33,739 nt of DNA, taken from positions 1 through 33,739 of the forward strand of contig CBFGRJ010000025.1 of NCBI GenBank assembly GCA_965651135.1, read 5' to 3'. The notes under the pieces were generated by a model. It worked only from the letters and a program-made list of their open reading frames with translations, searched no databases and was not told where the DNA came from. Of the stretch, positions 25,476-33,739 are shown piece by piece. The position numbers and the translations under genes are program-made. This stretch comes from JAICQQ01 sp965651135 (GTDB lineage: Bacteria; Myxococcota_A; Polyangia; Polyangiales; Polyangiaceae). Numbering within the stretch: position 1 is the stretch's first letter; each line of letters starts with the position of its first letter.

Positions 25476-26087
25476 ATGAAGCGTGCTATGTTGCAGGCAC
25501 TTGGGGCCATTTCGATAGTTGCGTACGCCAGCTTAGGCCGCGCCGACGCACCTACGAAGCGTGACTCCGGCACCTTCGCAGAAGTCAGCGCTGGGCGGGC
25601 GCTCGCGCGGTTCTTGCCACTCGACGATGAAGGAACCGATGCAGAACATTTCGCGGCTAGCGGACATCAGTTCACGCTCGGATTCGGCTACGGTTTCGCT
25701 TTCGAGAAGGCCCGCGTCGATGTCGGAGCACGGTTGCAGTACTTGCGTCTGCTCGTGGAGGGCAACTACAGCATCGGCTATCGCGACGATGCCTATCGTG
25801 CGAACTACGACTACGTCGGCCCCCAACTGACGGCGACCCTTGCCTCTGCTTGGGACTCTCGAGTCAACGCCTCCGTCGGCTTCGGCATCGGGACGGCCAT
25901 GCTCTACTCCGACCGAAAAGGCAGGCCGTTCCGCGGCCACTTACTGCCGGTCTACGGCTCCTTCGAAACGGGGCTGTTGTTCCGCCTCGACGAAGACCTG
26001 GAGCTCCGCACAGGGGTTTCGTTCGTTCCGCCCGTAGACAATATCTACGTCGTGACACCCCAACTCGCCCTCCGAACGCGGCTATAG
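25476..26087 (+). CDS. Outer-membrane beta-barrel-like protein
   Basis: This 203-residue exported protein begins with a basic N-terminus and a cleavable signal peptide (about 1-25, ending LGRADA). The mature part has alternating strands typical of small 8-stranded barrels: HQFTLGFGYGFAFEKARVDVGARLQYLRLLVEG, YVGPQLTATLASAW, NASVGFGIGTAMLYS, GSFETGLLFRL and a closing TPQLALRTRL. A GTG at 25440 in the same frame would remove the signal character, so the ATG was chosen. It lies 134 bp downstream of the LytTR gene. No enzymatic motif is seen; adhesion, permeability or structural roles are possible. Confidence 0.8.
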   Translation: MKRAMLQALGAISIVAYASLGRADAPTKRDSGTFAEVSAGRALARFLPLDDEGTDAEHFAASGHQFTLGFGYGFAFEKARVDVGARLQYLRLLVEGNYSIGYRDDAYRANYDYVGPQLTATLASAWDSRVNASVGFGIGTAMLYSDRKGRPFRGHLLPVYGSFETGLLFRLDEDLELRTGVSFVPPVDNIYVVTPQLALRTRL

Positions 26088-26212
26088 AAAGCTGGCGTAG
26101 ATCTCCAGCTCCCCGGCGGTGGCGCTGCCCAATCCCGAGTGATTGCCTGCTGATCGACACGCCCTTCGACGGCTGAGCGCCGGTCCAGACCTTTTCGTGT
26201 TAACGTGGCCCC

Positions 26213-27100
26213 GTGCGACACTGGTTGAAAGCAGGGCTGGTGCTGGCGCTGATAGGGCTACCAGCATGCAATGGCGAAGGTGATTCGAAAGGGAGTGCGG
26301 CGCCCAAGGGGCAGTTCGTCTGTCAGACCTCACGCGAGGACTGCATCGAGATTTTTCAAGGCACGTACTCCGGCAGCTTCTCCGGTGACGCCAGCGGTAC
26401 CTTTGCCATTTACATCTTGCCCGACGGTTCGATCGAAGGCGTCGTGACCGACACCGACGGCAACACACACACCGTCACTGGAAGCGTGGACGAGACCGGT
26501 GTCGTCGTGTTCGACGCCGGAGATGCGGGCACCTTCCAAGGCAGCATCGACTTCGACGAGAATGTCGCGGGCACCTGGTCGGGCGAGCCTGGAGCGGGAA
26601 GCTTTGCAGGCAGCTTCGTGTCACGCGACCGCGATCTGCCGAACACCGGCACGGCGAGCAGCGGCTCCGGAGGAAACACGAGCACGACGAGCACGACCGG
26701 TTCCACAACGGCCGGCCAGAGCTACTGCGATCGACTGCTGGCCAAAGCCGTCCAATGCGACAGTGTCGGCGAGGGGTGCAACGAGCCCACCACCGACGAT
26801 GAACGTTGCGCTGCCCAGTGCCTGCTCGACCTCACCTGCGAGCAAATCGACGAAGGCGATCCGCTGTTCGAATGCTTCGCTAGGTGCACGGCCGGCGACG
26901 AGCGTTCTTATTGCCTCGACTATCAAGACAAGCTCACCGAGTGCAACAAGGAAGACACCCTGTTATTGCTCGACATTTGCGGCACTCCGGGAACGGCAGC
27001 GCAGATGTGCGTGTGGGATTGTGTCCTCGATGCGAGCTGCGAGGCCTTCATGGATGAGGCCGGCCTCGTGCAGAGTTGCTCCAGTGATTGCGGAGGCTGA
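26213..27100 (+). CDS. Cys-rich lipoprotein
   Basis: This 295-residue lipoprotein starts at GTG and has a textbook lipobox LPAC with Cys19. Residues about 35-145 are Gly/Thr/Asp-rich beta repeats (YSGSFSGDASGTFAIYILPD, GSIDFDENVAGTWSGEP), resembling small barrel or sandwich modules. A Gly/Ser/Thr linker (about 146-168) leads to a C-terminal domain of about 125 residues with some 17 cysteines, probably disulfide-bonded and extracellular. The arrangement is common in myxobacterial surface lipoproteins of unknown function. No enzyme motif is visible, and nothing nearby suggests a partner. Confidence 0.85.
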   Translation: MRHWLKAGLVLALIGLPACNGEGDSKGSAAPKGQFVCQTSREDCIEIFQGTYSGSFSGDASGTFAIYILPDGSIEGVVTDTDGNTHTVTGSVDETGVVVFDAGDAGTFQGSIDFDENVAGTWSGEPGAGSFAGSFVSRDRDLPNTGTASSGSGGNTSTTSTTGSTTAGQSYCDRLLAKAVQCDSVGEGCNEPTTDDERCAAQCLLDLTCEQIDEGDPLFECFARCTAGDERSYCLDYQDKLTECNKEDTLLLLDICGTPGTAAQMCVWDCVLDASCEAFMDEAGLVQSCSSDCGG

Positions 27101-27160
27101 AGGTTCGCCGTGCTCGGGGCGATAGGCCGCAGCTGGCGCCTCGGCTAGAATCGTGAGCCA

Positions 27161-27352
27161 ATGCCCGCCCCAGGACCTGCTCCGCCCGATACCCTCGCCA
27201 CTCGCCTCGAAGATCTGGGTGCGGTCGTACCCCTAGCGCTGCGCCGCGCCGGTGCCGACCCCGCCACGGCCTCCAGCATTTTTCTGACGACCGCGACCGA
27301 CGTGGTCAGCATGGGCCTTTTTTTAGCACTGGCGACGTGGCTGATTTTGTGA
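27161..27352 (+). CDS. 63-residue protein matching the C-terminus of the Mg2+ channel MgtE
   Basis: After an unrelated Pro/Ala-rich start, residues about 20-63 match the end of MgtE: VVPLALRRAGADPATASSIF, then TTATDVVSMGLFLALATWLIL-type sequence forming the last membrane helix. MgtE Mg2+ channels carry their pore-lining, metal-binding Asp in exactly this TTxxD context, here Asp47. The cytosolic N and CBS domains and the first four helices are all missing. It is either the tail of a lost mgtE gene left as an open frame, or a small single-pass membrane protein derived from it. The start has no clear ribosome site. Confidence 0.5.
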   Translation: MPAPGPAPPDTLATRLEDLGAVVPLALRRAGADPATASSIFLTTATDVVSMGLFLALATWLIL

Positions 27353-27382
27353 TTTCCGTGCTCTAGGCGACCTGCGATTGTC

Positions 27383-27415
27383 GCAGCACCGATGCTGCAG
27401 GATCCGCAGCACCGA
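27383..27415. repeat. Small hairpin and repeated GCAGCACCGA
   Basis: GCAGCA (27383-27388) and TGCTGC (27393-27398) pair around CCGA, and GCAGCACCGA recurs at 27406. There is no T-run. It lies about 30 bp past the MgtE-like frame, and its function is unclear. Confidence 0.3.
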
Positions 27416-27542
27416 CGACGGGCTCCGTGGGGGAGATTACTGCAACAGCTCGTAACGCATCGCGTTTTCGTGGTGTGCGGCACTTGGCCCGAGCCTTGCT
27501 CAAGCCTTGGACAGACCCCACACCAACGGAGAAACGAACGTC

Positions 27543-27995
27543 ATGATCATCAAGAACCTTCGTATCGTCACTGCTACCGCCATCAGCCTCGCTCTGGCCG
27601 TTCCCGCCACCGCCCTCGCTGGCGGCGGAAAGGACGGCAAGGCGAAGGGCGCTCACTTTCAGAAGGCCGACAAGAACGGCGACGGCTTCTTGACCGAGGC
27701 CGAGGTCGGCTCCCAGCGCTGGCAACGACTCAAGAACGCCGATGCCAACAACGACAACAAAGTGAGCAAAGACGAAATCAAAGCCCACTTCAAAGCGATG
27801 CGCGGCGAGCGCTTCAAGAAAGCCGACAAGAACGGCGACGGCTTCTTGACCGAGGCCGAGGTCGGCTCCCAGCGCTGGCAACGACTCAAGAACGCCGATG
27901 CCAACAACGACAACAAAGTGAGCAAAGACGAAATCAAAGCCCACTTCAAGGCCGCCAAGCACGGCAAGCGCAAGGCTCAGCAGCGTCAGTCGTAG
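27543..27995 (+). CDS. Exported EF-hand protein with four calcium-binding loops
   Basis: This 150-residue protein has a signal peptide (MIIKNLRI...PATALA, cut near 26) and four EF-hand loops in two pairs: DKNGDGFLTEAE and DANNDNKVSKDE, then the same two again. All loops keep the acidic ligands at positions 1, 3 and 5 or their Asn equivalents and the final Glu. The second pair is an exact DNA copy of the first. The tail is basic (KHGKRKAQQRQ). The ATG at 27543 has GGAG about 11 bases upstream. It is a likely periplasmic or outer-surface Ca2+ binder. A strong terminator follows. Confidence 0.88.
   Translation: MIIKNLRIVTATAISLALAVPATALAGGGKDGKAKGAHFQKADKNGDGFLTEAEVGSQRWQRLKNADANNDNKVSKDEIKAHFKAMRGERFKKADKNGDGFLTEAEVGSQRWQRLKNADANNDNKVSKDEIKAHFKAAKHGKRKAQQRQS
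27666..27949 (+). repeat. Perfect 128-bp direct repeat in the EF-hand gene
   Basis: Bases 27666-27793 and 27822-27949 are identical along their whole length, with an offset of 156 bp (52 codons). There is not even a synonymous difference, so the duplication is recent or kept uniform by gene conversion. Confidence 0.95.
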
Positions 27996-28024
27996 CCCTC
28001 GACAAAAGTAATCCAGCAACAACG

Positions 28025-28060
28025 AAAGCCATCGAAGCCTCTGCTGACTTCGATGGCTTT
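28025..28060. terminator. Rho-independent terminator between convergent EF-hand and opgH genes
   Basis: AAAGCCATCGAAG (28025-28037) pairs perfectly with CTTCGATGGCTTT (28048-28060) across a 10-base loop, and the plus strand continues with a T. The minus strand also ends in TTT. It should terminate the EF-hand transcript and, less strongly, the opgH transcript, whose stop is 4 bp away. Confidence 0.85.
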
Positions 28061-28064
28061 TCCG

Positions 28065-30599
28065 TTAGCCGCTACGCGAGCTTTGCATACGGCGACGCGT
28101 GCGGGCGCTTCGAAGCACTACTGGTTCGCTGTTGGCCTGGATCGCCGACGTGGGAACTGTTTTCGGGGGATTGCCGAGGGTGATGCCCGAGCCACTGTCG
28201 TCGTTCGGGACACTGGGTTGCTCGCGCGCACGCCCCCACGACTCGACCGACCAGCGCTGCCAGGCCTGTCGGTGCAGGCGCTGCATACTGGGGGAGTCTT
28301 GCATGAGCAGGTGCCACTCTTCGAGCGTGAGGCTTGCAGGGCCGTCACACAGAGCCCTGCGCGTGAGCTGCTTCAGCAGCTTCGCAGAAACCGGAGCGCG
28401 TTTGCCGCCCAGCCTTTCCAGATGAGTCGCGATCAAGACGGGGTCGAGGACCAGATCGCGATACCGCGTGCAGGCATCCAAGCGGGTCAATGAACGCAGC
28501 TCATCTGCTCGAGCCAGCAAAGGCTCAGGCTGCTTCTCGGGGGGTGTCACGAGCAGGCCGATGCGGCGAAAAAAAGCGCCTACCCGCGGGCTGGAAACCA
28601 CGAGCGATATAGGGATGGACAAGACCCATGGCACCCAAATGGGCGCCAGCCACCACAACAATCCGTTCGAGCTCAGCCACAGCCCGAGGGCAACGGCAGC
28701 TCCGACCAGTGTGGTCAACAGTTCTTCGCGCGGTATCCCCGCAAGGCCGGCGCGGCGGCGCTGAGCACCCCAGCGCACCGTGTGACCGGTCAGCACGGAC
28801 AGCACGATGCGTGTGTGATGAAGCATCAGTATAGGCGCCAGCAGGGCGCCAACCACCAGCGACAACAGAGTGCTCGCGACGAGGGCCAACCAGCCCCCGT
28901 GAGTGGAGCGCCGCTGGCGATCCCGAACCGTCGCCATGAAGCCGAGCAGCCAGGGCGTCATCAAGAGCGCCAACGTGGCCCCGAGCACCAGTGGACCGAC
29001 GCGCTCGTATCCGCCCTCGTTCTGATGCCAGAGCACCGCGGCCAGCGCGAGAAACACGAGCCACACGGGGCTGGCTAGATAAGCGAACGCTCCGAGCAGC
29101 AAATGCACACGGCTCATGGGTTTGAACCCGTGAGAGCCGGCTATCAGCAGGTGTTGCAAGTTCCCCTGGCACCAGCGACGATCGCGCGCGATGTACTCCG
29201 TCAAAGTCGGAGGAACCCCCTCATAGCTGCCGGCGCTCAGCTCGTGCGCCATACGCACCTGCCAATCGGCACGGCACAAGAGCGCCGCCTCCACGAAATC
29301 GTGGCTCAACACGTCGCCGCCCAATGGCGGGTTACCCTTGAGCTTGGGCAGCGCGCAGCAAGCCATGAAGGCTTGTACACGAATCACAGCGTTGTGCCCG
29401 TAGTAGTTGCCGTGTGGCCCCGACCAACGCGCCAGACCGCGCGTGAAGAGTGGACCACAAACGCTGGAAGCGAACTGCAGCGAACGGCCAAACAACGTTT
29501 CGGCGCCAAAGAGCGAGATGGGCGCTTGCAATAGCGCCGTGTGCGGCTCGGCCTCCATCTGCCTGATCAAGCTGACCAGAGTTTCACCCGACATCAAGCT
29601 GTCCGCGTCCAACACCACCACGTACGTGTAGCGAGGACCCCAGCTTTCGAAAAACTCGGCAACGTTGCCTGCTTTCTGGCGATCGTTGCGGGCACGCCGA
29701 TGGTAGTAGACGGGAACGCTCTTGCTCCGAGAAGCGATGCTCCTGAACGCGCCTTCTTCTTCGGCGCATAGCTCGGGGTCGCGCGAGTCGCTGAGCACGA
29801 ACACCTCGAACGACGACGCCTCCGGCAATGCCGCCAACGATTCGCGCATGGCTTCGATGGCAGCGAACACCTCTTCGGCATTCTCGTGATAAATGGGGAC
29901 TATGAGTGCGCTCTTTGGCAGCGGTTCTCGCAGCCCAGCATCGGTACCGGCGGCTGATGGTGTCCGGCGCCCAAAGAAGCCGAGCACGGATGTCCAGCTA
30001 CCGAGAGCGATCATCAAAAACAAGAACGCAAACAGCGCAACCCACACAGGCTCGAGCACGTGAGTCCCATCTTGGCGGAGCTCTCGCCACAACCCGTAGG
30101 CAGCGAGCGAGGTGGCCAGCAACGGCAGCGTCAGACCGAGCAGCCACCTGGGCACCAGCACCGGGTCGAGGTGCTGGGTGCGAAAGCGAGCTCGTGGGGG
30201 GCCCCTGCCGGCAACTGGATCACCAAAGGTCTGAGCTGCGGCCTGGGCTCGAACCACGTCGACCAAGAACAGGTGCGGATGGGTGCCAATGAACTCCTTG
30301 AGCCAGAGCGGGCTGACGTTCTTTGGCAACACGCGGTAGAGTTCGTCGCGCCAAGCTTCGAAGCGCCGCTGTGCTTCGGCGACGGCCCGACGCGCATGCT
30401 CGTCCGCTGTGCGGCCCGTGATACTACCGGCGATTTGCACCGATAGCTCTTGCAGACAGCCTCGGTCCCTTAGCCCGAGCGCGCGCAGGTAATCGGCGAC
30501 TCTGCGGGCGGCTGGTGAGGTCGGCAAGTGGGTCAGTGAAGAACGGGGCGAGCTTGGTCTGCTCTTGCTCGGGGGGCTATTCAATCCTTCGGGTGCCAC
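28065..30599 (-). CDS. opgH: Osmoregulated periplasmic glucan glucosyltransferase OpgH (MdoH)
   Basis: This 844-residue integral inner-membrane glycosyltransferase (GT2) builds beta-1,2-linked glucan chains from UDP-glucose. Signature regions are the N-terminal helical region, two membrane helices (about 147-210), SALIVPIYHENAEEVFAAIE, LSDSRDPE, the DxD motif LDADSLMSGE (about 330-337), GNYYGHNAVIR, and the product-binding ARDRRWCQGNLQH (about 471-483). Six or so further helices follow. The GTG start was chosen because GGAG lies just upstream inside the end of opgG; the genes overlap by 19 bp. A TTG 12 bases farther upstream is possible. It works with OpgG in the periplasm. Confidence 0.93.
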   Translation of the reverse strand: MAPEGLNSPPSKSRPSSPRSSLTHLPTSPAARRVADYLRALGLRDRGCLQELSVQIAGSITGRTADEHARRAVAEAQRRFEAWRDELYRVLPKNVSPLWLKEFIGTHPHLFLVDVVRAQAAAQTFGDPVAGRGPPRARFRTQHLDPVLVPRWLLGLTLPLLATSLAAYGLWRELRQDGTHVLEPVWVALFAFLFLMIALGSWTSVLGFFGRRTPSAAGTDAGLREPLPKSALIVPIYHENAEEVFAAIEAMRESLAALPEASSFEVFVLSDSRDPELCAEEEGAFRSIASRSKSVPVYYHRRARNDRQKAGNVAEFFESWGPRYTYVVVLDADSLMSGETLVSLIRQMEAEPHTALLQAPISLFGAETLFGRSLQFASSVCGPLFTRGLARWSGPHGNYYGHNAVIRVQAFMACCALPKLKGNPPLGGDVLSHDFVEAALLCRADWQVRMAHELSAGSYEGVPPTLTEYIARDRRWCQGNLQHLLIAGSHGFKPMSRVHLLLGAFAYLASPVWLVFLALAAVLWHQNEGGYERVGPLVLGATLALLMTPWLLGFMATVRDRQRRSTHGGWLALVASTLLSLVVGALLAPILMLHHTRIVLSVLTGHTVRWGAQRRRAGLAGIPREELLTTLVGAAVALGLWLSSNGLLWWLAPIWVPWVLSIPISLVVSSPRVGAFFRRIGLLVTPPEKQPEPLLARADELRSLTRLDACTRYRDLVLDPVLIATHLERLGGKRAPVSAKLLKQLTRRALCDGPASLTLEEWHLLMQDSPSMQRLHRQAWQRWSVESWGRAREQPSVPNDDSGSGITLGNPPKTVPTSAIQANSEPVVLRSARTRRRMQSSRSG

Positions 30600-32263
30600 A
30601 AATAGCTCCAAGTTTCGGTGAGTGCGTCGCCTTGGCTGCGCAAAAAGGCACGCAGCTCCACGTCACGCGCGCCCTTTTCGGGCTCGATCAGAAATGAAGC
30701 GCGAACGCCGGGCAGATATGGATTCTTTTCGACGTGCCGCTCCAGCACGCGCCCACGCTCTACGGATACGATCGCTTCGGGTTCCTTGTCGAGTAGCGCC
30801 TTGCCAGCGAAGTCGACCAAAAAGCGGGTTCCAGAGCTTTCACGACTGAGGCGCGTAGCCGCCACGAAACCACCGGAGTGCAGCGCTCCGAGCTCATTGC
30901 CGACGTGCATGCGATACTCGATGCGTAGTTCTCGACTCGAGGTATCGTCGGGGACCCATGCTACCGCGATGTTGTCGTCGGTCTCGAGCCGCGTGGCTAT
31001 TTCCAAAAGCCTCAGCTGGCCCTTGCCAAAACCGCCAATGGGTTCGATCCATACGCTCGGGCGAGCCTGGTACTGCGCCTCGAGATCCTGGTAGCTTTCG
31101 AAATCTCTGTCGCGCTGCAAAAGGCCGAACCCCTGAGGCTCGTCGAGGCGGAAGCTCGTCACGCGAGTCTGTGTGGGGTTGGTCAGAGGACGGAACAGCC
31201 ACTCCCCGTGCGCTGCCATCAAGACACCGTCGGAGTCGTGGACTTCCGGTCGAAAGTCACCGAAACGACGCTCGGATTCTTCTCCGAACAGGTACATGCT
31301 GGTCAGGGGAGCGAGACCGAGCGTCGATAGCGGTTCGCGCAAGAACAGGTCGGCCGTGACTTCTATTTCGGTGATCACGCCGGGCTCGATCCGAAATGCA
31401 AAAGCTCCACTGGCGCGCTGACTGTCCAAAAGCGCCATCACCCACACGTGCTTCTGCCCAGCGCGCGGGCGCACTAGGTAGAAGTCCGTGAATCGTGGAA
31501 ATTCTTCGGGAGTCGGCTCGCCCATATCGATCGCCAGCCCTCTCGCCGAGAGTCCGTAAACGCTGCCCTTGCCCAACGGACGGAAGTAGCTGGCGCCCTG
31601 AAACACCACGACCTCGTCGCGATAGCTCGCTTGGTTCAAAGGCGCGTGGAGCCGAAATCCGGTGAATGCAAGCTGACTGTCCGCGGGTGGGGCGGGGACG
31701 AGATCGTAGCTGAACCAGTCCCGCGAGAACGGCAGCTCCCGGGGCGCTGCCCGAGCATGTTCGAGCAACCAAATCTTCACCGGCTGATCGAAGGAGAACC
31801 CTGGGTGGAAGAACTGCACTTCGAAGTTTCCTCCAGCATCGCGCCAAAGGCTGTGTTCCGGGCGAAATCGGATGCTCCGGTAGGCGTCGTAGTCGATGCC
31901 TGCCAGCTGCTTCGGCAGCGCGGTGGGACGCGCCGCGACGAAGCCTTGCTGGGTGAGCGCCTTGGCTTGCTCGCGAAGCTTTTCGAAGAACGGCGGAGGG
32001 GGTGAGGGGGTCGAAGCGGGTGAGTCGACACCAGCCTGAGATTCGGAAACACCGAGGCTTGTACTTCGGGACACGGAAACATTGGACGCGGCGGTCTTGG
32101 GCTCGAGAGAGCTGGTGCGTTCCGCCACACGCCCGCAGGCGAGGTTCGGAAACAACCCCAAGTAAGCTGCAACCGCGACCGTCGCGAGGCTGCGTGGACT
32201 TGGCTTGTCACGCACCGCGGACTCAGAACGCAATGTGCACAGCGAGCGGAGGGGGAAAAACAC
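30581..32263 (-). CDS. opgG: Periplasmic glucan biosynthesis protein OpgG (MdoG)
   Basis: This 560-residue OpgG/MdoG protein acts in the periplasm on nascent beta-1,2-glucan; OpgG and its paralogue OpgD belong to a family with beta-1,2-glucanase or branching roles. The N-terminus has a signal-like stretch and a possible lipobox (FPNLAC, Cys43), then a low-complexity Ser/Pro linker, so it may be anchored. The family core begins near residue 95: AGIDYDAYRSIRFRPEHSLW, RDEVVVFQGASYFRPLGKG, SVYGLSARGLAIDMG, SEPLSTLGLAPLTSMYLFGE-type sequence, VHDSDGVLMA and GEWLFRPL. The start is a GTG, and upstream spacing gives no clear ribosome site; a GTG at residue 18 is an alternative. It ends overlapping opgH and lies 162 bp after the glucoamylase-fold gene. 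Confidence 0.93.
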   Translation of the reverse strand: MFFPLRSLCTLRSESAVRDKPSPRSLATVAVAAYLGLFPNLACGRVAERTSSLEPKTAASNVSVSRSTSLGVSESQAGVDSPASTPSPPPPFFEKLREQAKALTQQGFVAARPTALPKQLAGIDYDAYRSIRFRPEHSLWRDAGGNFEVQFFHPGFSFDQPVKIWLLEHARAAPRELPFSRDWFSYDLVPAPPADSQLAFTGFRLHAPLNQASYRDEVVVFQGASYFRPLGKGSVYGLSARGLAIDMGEPTPEEFPRFTDFYLVRPRAGQKHVWVMALLDSQRASGAFAFRIEPGVITEIEVTADLFLREPLSTLGLAPLTSMYLFGEESERRFGDFRPEVHDSDGVLMAAHGEWLFRPLTNPTQTRVTSFRLDEPQGFGLLQRDRDFESYQDLEAQYQARPSVWIEPIGGFGKGQLRLLEIATRLETDDNIAVAWVPDDTSSRELRIEYRMHVGNELGALHSGGFVAATRLSRESSGTRFLVDFAGKALLDKEPEAIVSVERGRVLERHVEKNPYLPGVRASFLIEPEKGARDVELRAFLRSQGDALTETWSYLWHPKD

Positions 32264-32425
32264 AGCGCCGAGGTGCTACACGTTCCGTACCAAACCGCAT
32301 GCGTCGGGATTTGCCGAAAAGTCCCGGTTTGTGCAGGGTCGTCCGCGGCCGAACGCTAGGACGTGTGCTCGAAACCGTGCGCTTCTGACCAAGTGATGCG
32401 AACCGCCACGCCGCTCCGAGTCGGA

Positions 32426-33739
32426 CTAATCCGTGGCCTTGGGCGGCGACTCGGGGGCGGACTGAGCTTCGACGAGTGGAACGGGCGCGTGGAACGACTG
32501 ATCCATCGCGGCGAGGCGATTTGCCGCAGCGGGATACCAGCTCGTCTTCAGCACCAGGCTCCGAACGACATCTGCATTCAGCGCCAGAAACATCAGCCCT
32601 TGGTCCAGAAGCCTGGCAACCCCGCAAGAGACCTGCCCAGAGCGGGGATCTATTCCATCTGGCAACGGGTCCCCATTGCGGGGCAACACCTGTAGCACCC
32701 GATGGAAGTTCGATAGCGCCTCTTGGTCGTTCGTGAGCGTGAGCAGCGCGGCGGCGTAGGGCGAGACGGCGTCGGGTCGATCGAGGCCGAACTCCGCGTA
32801 GGCGTTGGCCGCATCACAAGCAGGAGCATACCCCCAGAATTGATGACCACTCTGCTCGGCGACGCGCTTGCTGGCTCTGATGTAACTTTGGTGACTTCTA
32901 CCCAACGTCAGGGGGGCCAACGCGACTTCATCGAAGAAGAGCGCTCCCGTCATTTCGACGAAAGCACTGTAGTGCCAGCTTTTCGCAAAAATGAGACCGT
33001 CCCGATCGGTCCAGTCGTAGATCGTGTTGTCCCAGGCGGAGGCCGGCAACTGGTTCATGCCCACCAGAGCCAAGAGTAGCGGTCGCGCTTCGCTGTTTCG
33101 ATCGTTGTAGGAGAACGCTATGGTTTCCGCCTTCTGATGGGTGGCCACATCGACGTAGAATCCGGCGCCGAGCAGGCCGTCTTTGCTCAAAAAGACACGA
33201 TAGTCTTGCGGAGCCAAGAGCGCCTGAGCAGCTTGGGCGAGCGCTGGAGCGGTCGCGCGATAGTGCGCCTCCACCAAGCTCAGCACCAGCGTGACCCATG
33301 CGGAGTCGATAGAGGAGTAGCGCGTCTTGCCTGCGACGATCTCCGGACCAACCCCTCCTTTGATCACGATGTTTTCGGGAAAAATACCCTGATAGGTCGG
33401 AAGCGCAGCGAGCGTTCCGAGCACGCGCGCCATGTGCTCCCTGGCTTGCAGCTCCGGAATCAACCCGCGCTCCTCGGCGACCATGGTCGCCAAGAGATCG
33501 ATGGCCAGATTCGTGCATTTCGTCCAGGTCATGCCCCATGGGTCGGTGTTGTCTCCGACAATGGGTTGCCCCGGCGGCGAGAACGAAGAACGAAACCTGA
33601 CCAGACCTTCGTACAAGATTGGGTTGTGCCACTGCTGCAGGTTGGCGAGCGTCGGGGCCGCTACCGGCTGTTTTGGCTTGGTCTGTTTTTTCTGTGCTGA
33701 GCGACCAGCCGCAGCTGGAGTCGCCGCAGCGTCGTTGAC
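32426..33739 (-). CDS. Glucoamylase-fold (alpha/alpha-barrel) protein, 5' end beyond the window
   Basis: The frame is open to the right edge, so the gene continues outside; 437 residues are visible. After a Lys/Gln/Pro-rich linker, WHNPILYEGLVRF begins the domain. Landmarks are MTWTKCTNLAIDLLATMVAEERGLI, YSSIDSAWVTLVLSLVEAHY, FSYNDRNSEARPLLLALVG, HQFWGYAPACDAANAYAEFG and VSPYAAALLTL, which match the pattern of glycoamylase/DUF3131-like barrels that include beta-1,2-glucanases. The C-terminus ends in a disordered Pro/Ser tail. The same strand and a 162-bp gap to opgG suggest one operon, in which this enzyme could trim or degrade the glucan. The precise family and substrate are inferred from the fold and context. 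Confidence 0.7.
   Translation of the reverse strand, partial: VNDAAATPAAAGRSAQKKQTKPKQPVAAPTLANLQQWHNPILYEGLVRFRSSFSPPGQPIVGDNTDPWGMTWTKCTNLAIDLLATMVAEERGLIPELQAREHMARVLGTLAALPTYQGIFPENIVIKGGVGPEIVAGKTRYSSIDSAWVTLVLSLVEAHYRATAPALAQAAQALLAPQDYRVFLSKDGLLGAGFYVDVATHQKAETIAFSYNDRNSEARPLLLALVGMNQLPASAWDNTIYDWTDRDGLIFAKSWHYSAFVEMTGALFFDEVALAPLTLGRSHQSYIRASKRVAEQSGHQFWGYAPACDAANAYAEFGLDRPDAVSPYAAALLTLTNDQEALSNFHRVLQVLPRNGDPLPDGIDPRSGQVSCGVARLLDQGLMFLALNADVVRSLVLKTSWYPAAANRLAAMDQSFHAPVPLVEAQSAPESPPKATD

Noticed and set aside
27363..28022. Minus-strand frame with a repeated hydrophobic segment
   Set aside because: The repeat is the antisense image of the EF-hand DNA duplication, and the plus-strand protein has a signal peptide and calcium loops.

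Overview
The window is about 34 kb of high-GC, gene-dense DNA that most resembles a myxobacterial (phylum Myxococcota) chromosome. The evidence is an abundance of lipoproteins with Gly/Ser/Thr linkers, a MopE-type metal-binding motif, ricin-type lectin domains on secreted enzymes, an ECF sigma factor followed by a TM/TPR protein and an envelope protein, a winged-helix/alpha-beta-hydrolase fusion, frequent GTG starts and short overlaps. The exact order is an inference only. No tRNA, rRNA, CRISPR array, insertion sequence or prophage is visible.

Layout. 0.3-5.2 kb (minus): a large secreted serine hydrolase with lectin-like repeats, and an orphan sugar-type ABC solute-binding lipoprotein. 5.2-7.8 kb (plus): ECF sigma factor, a membrane-anchored TPR protein overlapping it, and a Pro/Ser-linker envelope protein. 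The sigma gene starts about 11 bp from the divergent binding-protein gene. 7.8-8.2 kb: a non-coding stretch with a duplicated ~70 bp element and three perfect hairpins, leading into a DNA-binding/hydrolase fusion (8.2-9.5) that faces a second hydrolase. 10.6-12.8 kb (minus): an LTA-synthase-like membrane sulfatase carrying a MopE motif. 13-14.5 kb (minus): a lectin-GH53 galactanase whose first barrel strand lies at the C-terminus, apparently a circular permutation. 14.9-19.9 kb (minus): an aldo/keto-reductase-fold protein with a degraded active site, overlapping a large SNF2 helicase. 20.0-22.4 kb (plus): a CBS-pair protein and a LacI-like sensor with neither HTH nor enzymatic output. 22.4-23.5 kb (minus): a small unknown gene and a wrecked pectate-lyase (PL9-like) pseudogene. 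23.6-25.3 kb (plus): a LytS/LytTR two-component pair. 25.5-28 kb (plus): an outer-membrane barrel-like protein, a Cys-rich lipoprotein, a 63-residue piece matching the end of the MgtE Mg2+ channel, and an EF-hand protein with a perfect 128-bp internal duplication. 28-33.7 kb (minus): a glucoamylase-fold protein (cut by the window edge), opgG and opgH, a likely osmoregulated periplasmic glucan operon.

Themes. Much of the window concerns polysaccharide sensing, breakdown or synthesis (sugar-binding protein, lectin modules, GH53, PL9 remnant, LacI-type sensor, OpgGH) and envelope signalling (ECF sigma, LytS/LytTR). The strongest unusual signal is the circularly permuted GH53 enzyme. Next are the MopE-motif sulfatase, the duplicated element at 7.9-8.2 kb, the glucoamylase-opgGH cluster and the degenerate reductase coupled to a helicase.
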